DNA of 42,479 bases from CAZEAN01 sp964510225. GTDB lineage: Bacteria > Planctomycetota > Planctomycetia > Isosphaerales > Isosphaeraceae. Below the pieces are notes generated by a model, which saw nothing but the letters and a program-made list of their open reading frames with translations, ran no database searches and was not told where the DNA came from. Positions within the stretch are counted from its first letter, which is position 1. Every line of letters begins with the position of its first letter. This document shows, piece by piece, positions 41,045 to 42,479 of the stretch. Position numbers and translations under genes: made by a program. The stretch is from assembly GCA_964510225.1 (NCBI GenBank), contig CAZEAN010000050.1, forward strand, positions 1-42,479, written 5' to 3'.

Positions 41045-42479
41045 TCAAGTGGTACTGGGGGTCGGTTGATTATCCGAACCACCCGAAGCGGTTCCGTGAT
41101 CGTCAGCGGACTTCGGGGAAGCTCCGTGGGCTACCATCTCCCTCATTTCGCTGATCGAGATCATCGGGAGGAACCGGATGAACAGGAAGAGGAAGCTGAA
41201 GAAGACACCGAGAGTACCGAGATAGAGTGACCAGTCCCAAATTGTTGGGGTGTAATGCTCCCAAGCAGCGGGGACAAAATCCTGACTCAAGCTGGTAACC
41301 ACGATGACAAAGCGTTCGAGCCACATCCCGATATTGATGATTATCGAGATGATCCAGAGAATAACGACGTTACGTCGGATCGACTTGAACCAGAGTAATG
41401 TTTGGGGGATCAAAACATTACACGTAATCAACGCCCAATACCAGGCAGCATACGGTCCAAACGGCCGACCACGCCCGAGTAGCATGAACTCTTCGTATTC
41501 GTTCTCACCGTACCAGGCGATAAAGTCTTCCATCAGGTAGCCGTAGAAGACAATGAGGCCGGTCGCGAGCATCACCTTTGCCATGAAGTCGAGGTGGCGT
41601 TCGGTGATGAAATCTTGAAGCTTGTAGAAGGACCGAACCGGAATCGCGAGTGTTAAGACCATCGCGAACCCTGAGAAAATCGCCCCGGCAACGAAGTAGG
41701 GTGGGAAGACGGTCGTATGCCAACCCGGAACGACCCCGACGGCGAAGTCGTAGGAAACGATCGTATGGACCGAAACGACGAGGGGGGTTGCTAATCCTGC
41801 GAGCAGGACATAGGCCGTGTTGTAACGAGCCCAGTGTCGTGCTGAGTTCCGCCACCCCATCGCAAAGACGCCGTAGGCGAATTGAGAAATTTTCGTCTTC
41901 GCCTTGTCACGGAAGGTTGCGAGGTCAGGAAGTAACCCGACGTACCAGAAGAGAAGCGAAACAGTTGCGTAGGTCGAGACGGCAAAGACGTCAAAGACGA
42001 GCGGCGACCGCCACTGTGGCCAAAGTGCCATGGTGTTAGGATACGGGGTGAGCCAGTAGAAGACCCAAGGGCGACCCAAGTGGAGGATCGGAAACATCCC
42101 CGCACAGGCGACCGCAAAGAGCGTCATCGCTTCGGCAAAGCGGTTAATTGAGGTCCGCCACTCTTGCCGGAGCAGAAAGAGGATCGCCGAGATCAAAGTC
42201 CCGGCGTGCCCGATCCCAATCCACCAAACGAAGTTGACAATCGCGAAGCCCCACATCACCGGGACATTCAAGCCCCAGACACCTGTCCCGTTAAAGATGA
42301 GCCAAGTGACTGCAACGAGGAAGATGTTGACGAAGAGGAACGCAATCCCGAACCCGAGCAACCAGCCACGACTGAACCCTGGCCTCAGAACAATCGAGCT
42401 GATCTTGTCTGTTACCGTCGTGAGCGTATGGCCAGGGCCGAGCAGCGGCTCTTCTTGCGGTCTTTCGTGGACACCGCCG
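41045..42479 (-). CDS. actC: ACIII NrfD-like membrane subunit ActC, 5' end outside the window
   Basis: At least 477 residues are visible, and the reading frame continues through the right edge, so the start is outside. The most upstream in-window start-like codon (TTG at 42361) is not the true start, because the frame before it encodes PLLGPGHTLTTVTDKISSIV, a typical ActC N-terminus. Roughly ten membrane helices of the NrfD/PsrC type follow, for example WGFAIVNFVWWIGIGHAGT, where the His-containing helix is conserved, and AWYWALITCNVLIPQ. ActC carries the quinol-binding and proposed proton-translocating membrane function with the iron-sulphur subunit ActB, expected just beyond the edge. The C-terminus is Ser/Gly/Thr-rich. 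Confidence 0.94.
   Translation of the reverse strand, partial: GGVHERPQEEPLLGPGHTLTTVTDKISSIVLRPGFSRGWLLGFGIAFLFVNIFLVAVTWLIFNGTGVWGLNVPVMWGFAIVNFVWWIGIGHAGTLISAILFLLRQEWRTSINRFAEAMTLFAVACAGMFPILHLGRPWVFYWLTPYPNTMALWPQWRSPLVFDVFAVSTYATVSLLFWYVGLLPDLATFRDKAKTKISQFAYGVFAMGWRNSARHWARYNTAYVLLAGLATPLVVSVHTIVSYDFAVGVVPGWHTTVFPPYFVAGAIFSGFAMVLTLAIPVRSFYKLQDFITERHLDFMAKVMLATGLIVFYGYLMEDFIAWYGENEYEEFMLLGRGRPFGPYAAWYWALITCNVLIPQTLLWFKSIRRNVVILWIISIIINIGMWLERFVIVVTSLSQDFVPAAWEHYTPTIWDWSLYLGTLGVFFSFLFLFIRFLPMISISEMREMVAHGASPKSADDHGTASGGSDNQPTPSTT

Noticed and set aside
1..42479. CRISPR arrays, tRNA and rRNA genes
   Set aside because: I saw no regularly spaced repeats and no cloverleaf or rRNA-like sequence; a covariance-model search was not possible here.

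Overview
The window looks like a chromosomal segment of a planctomycete (Planctomycetota). Evidence: a DUF1559 protein with a type IV prepilin-like N-terminus, a giant surface protein with an N-terminal LEPR-XLL-like motif, two planctomycete-style Ser/Thr kinases, a sialate O-acetylesterase family protein, FIST and EF-hand proteins, and an alternative complex III (ACIII) plus caa3 oxidase cluster. A Kdo transferase (waaA) implies a Gram-negative type outer membrane with lipid A. GC is moderate to fairly high by eye (not computed), except for an AT-rich island near 23.9-24.1 kb. I see no tRNA, rRNA or CRISPR array.

Layout. 0-3.7 kb (minus strand): MBL-fold hydrolase, UDP-sugar pyrophosphorylase and a membrane Ser/Thr kinase, divergent from secA. 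4.0-10 kb (plus): an oversized SecA (1264 aa), waaA and a DUF3467 protein. 10.5-17.3 kb (plus): a 1292-aa exported subtilase-like surface protein, an SGNH esterase and an unrecognised four-helix membrane protein. 17.5-21.5 kb (minus): two small lipoproteins, a DUF1559 pseudopilin-like protein, a Wza-type polysaccharide export lipoprotein and a small secreted protein. 21.8-23.3 kb (plus): two lineage-type exported or anchored proteins. 23.3-23.9 kb: a decayed transposase. 24.1-32.1 kb (plus): a signalling group of hybrid histidine kinase, EF-hand protein, FIST protein and Ser/Thr kinase with TPR-like tail. 32.1-33.1 kb: a poorly coding interval with one small ORF and a duplicated fragment of the neighbouring oxidase gene. 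33.1-42.5 kb (minus, running off the right edge): actC-actD-actE-actF, a small anchored protein, SCO, coxB (cytochrome c fusion), coxA (A2 type), coxC and coxD.

How it works together. The right-hand cluster encodes most of a quinol-to-oxygen electron path: ACIII oxidises quinol, cytochrome c domains carry electrons to CuA in subunit II, and the A2-type haem-copper centre reduces oxygen; SCO probably delivers copper. Four ATGA-type overlaps and one 8-base overlap (TTG start with a strong ribosome site) indicate tight translational coupling. The left and middle parts concern the cell envelope: secretion, lipid A, polysaccharide export and surface proteins.

Most notable signals: (1) SecA's helical wing region contains about five diverged tandem modules of 63-70 residues where typical SecA has one; (2) the last ~48 bases around the coxD stop are present again ~750 bases downstream, still in frame; (3) the 1292-aa subtilase-like protein keeps Asp/His/Ser but has Gln where the oxyanion Asn is expected; (4) a 59-aa lipoprotein gene that ordinary length cut-offs would miss, ended by a perfect 30-base palindromic terminator.
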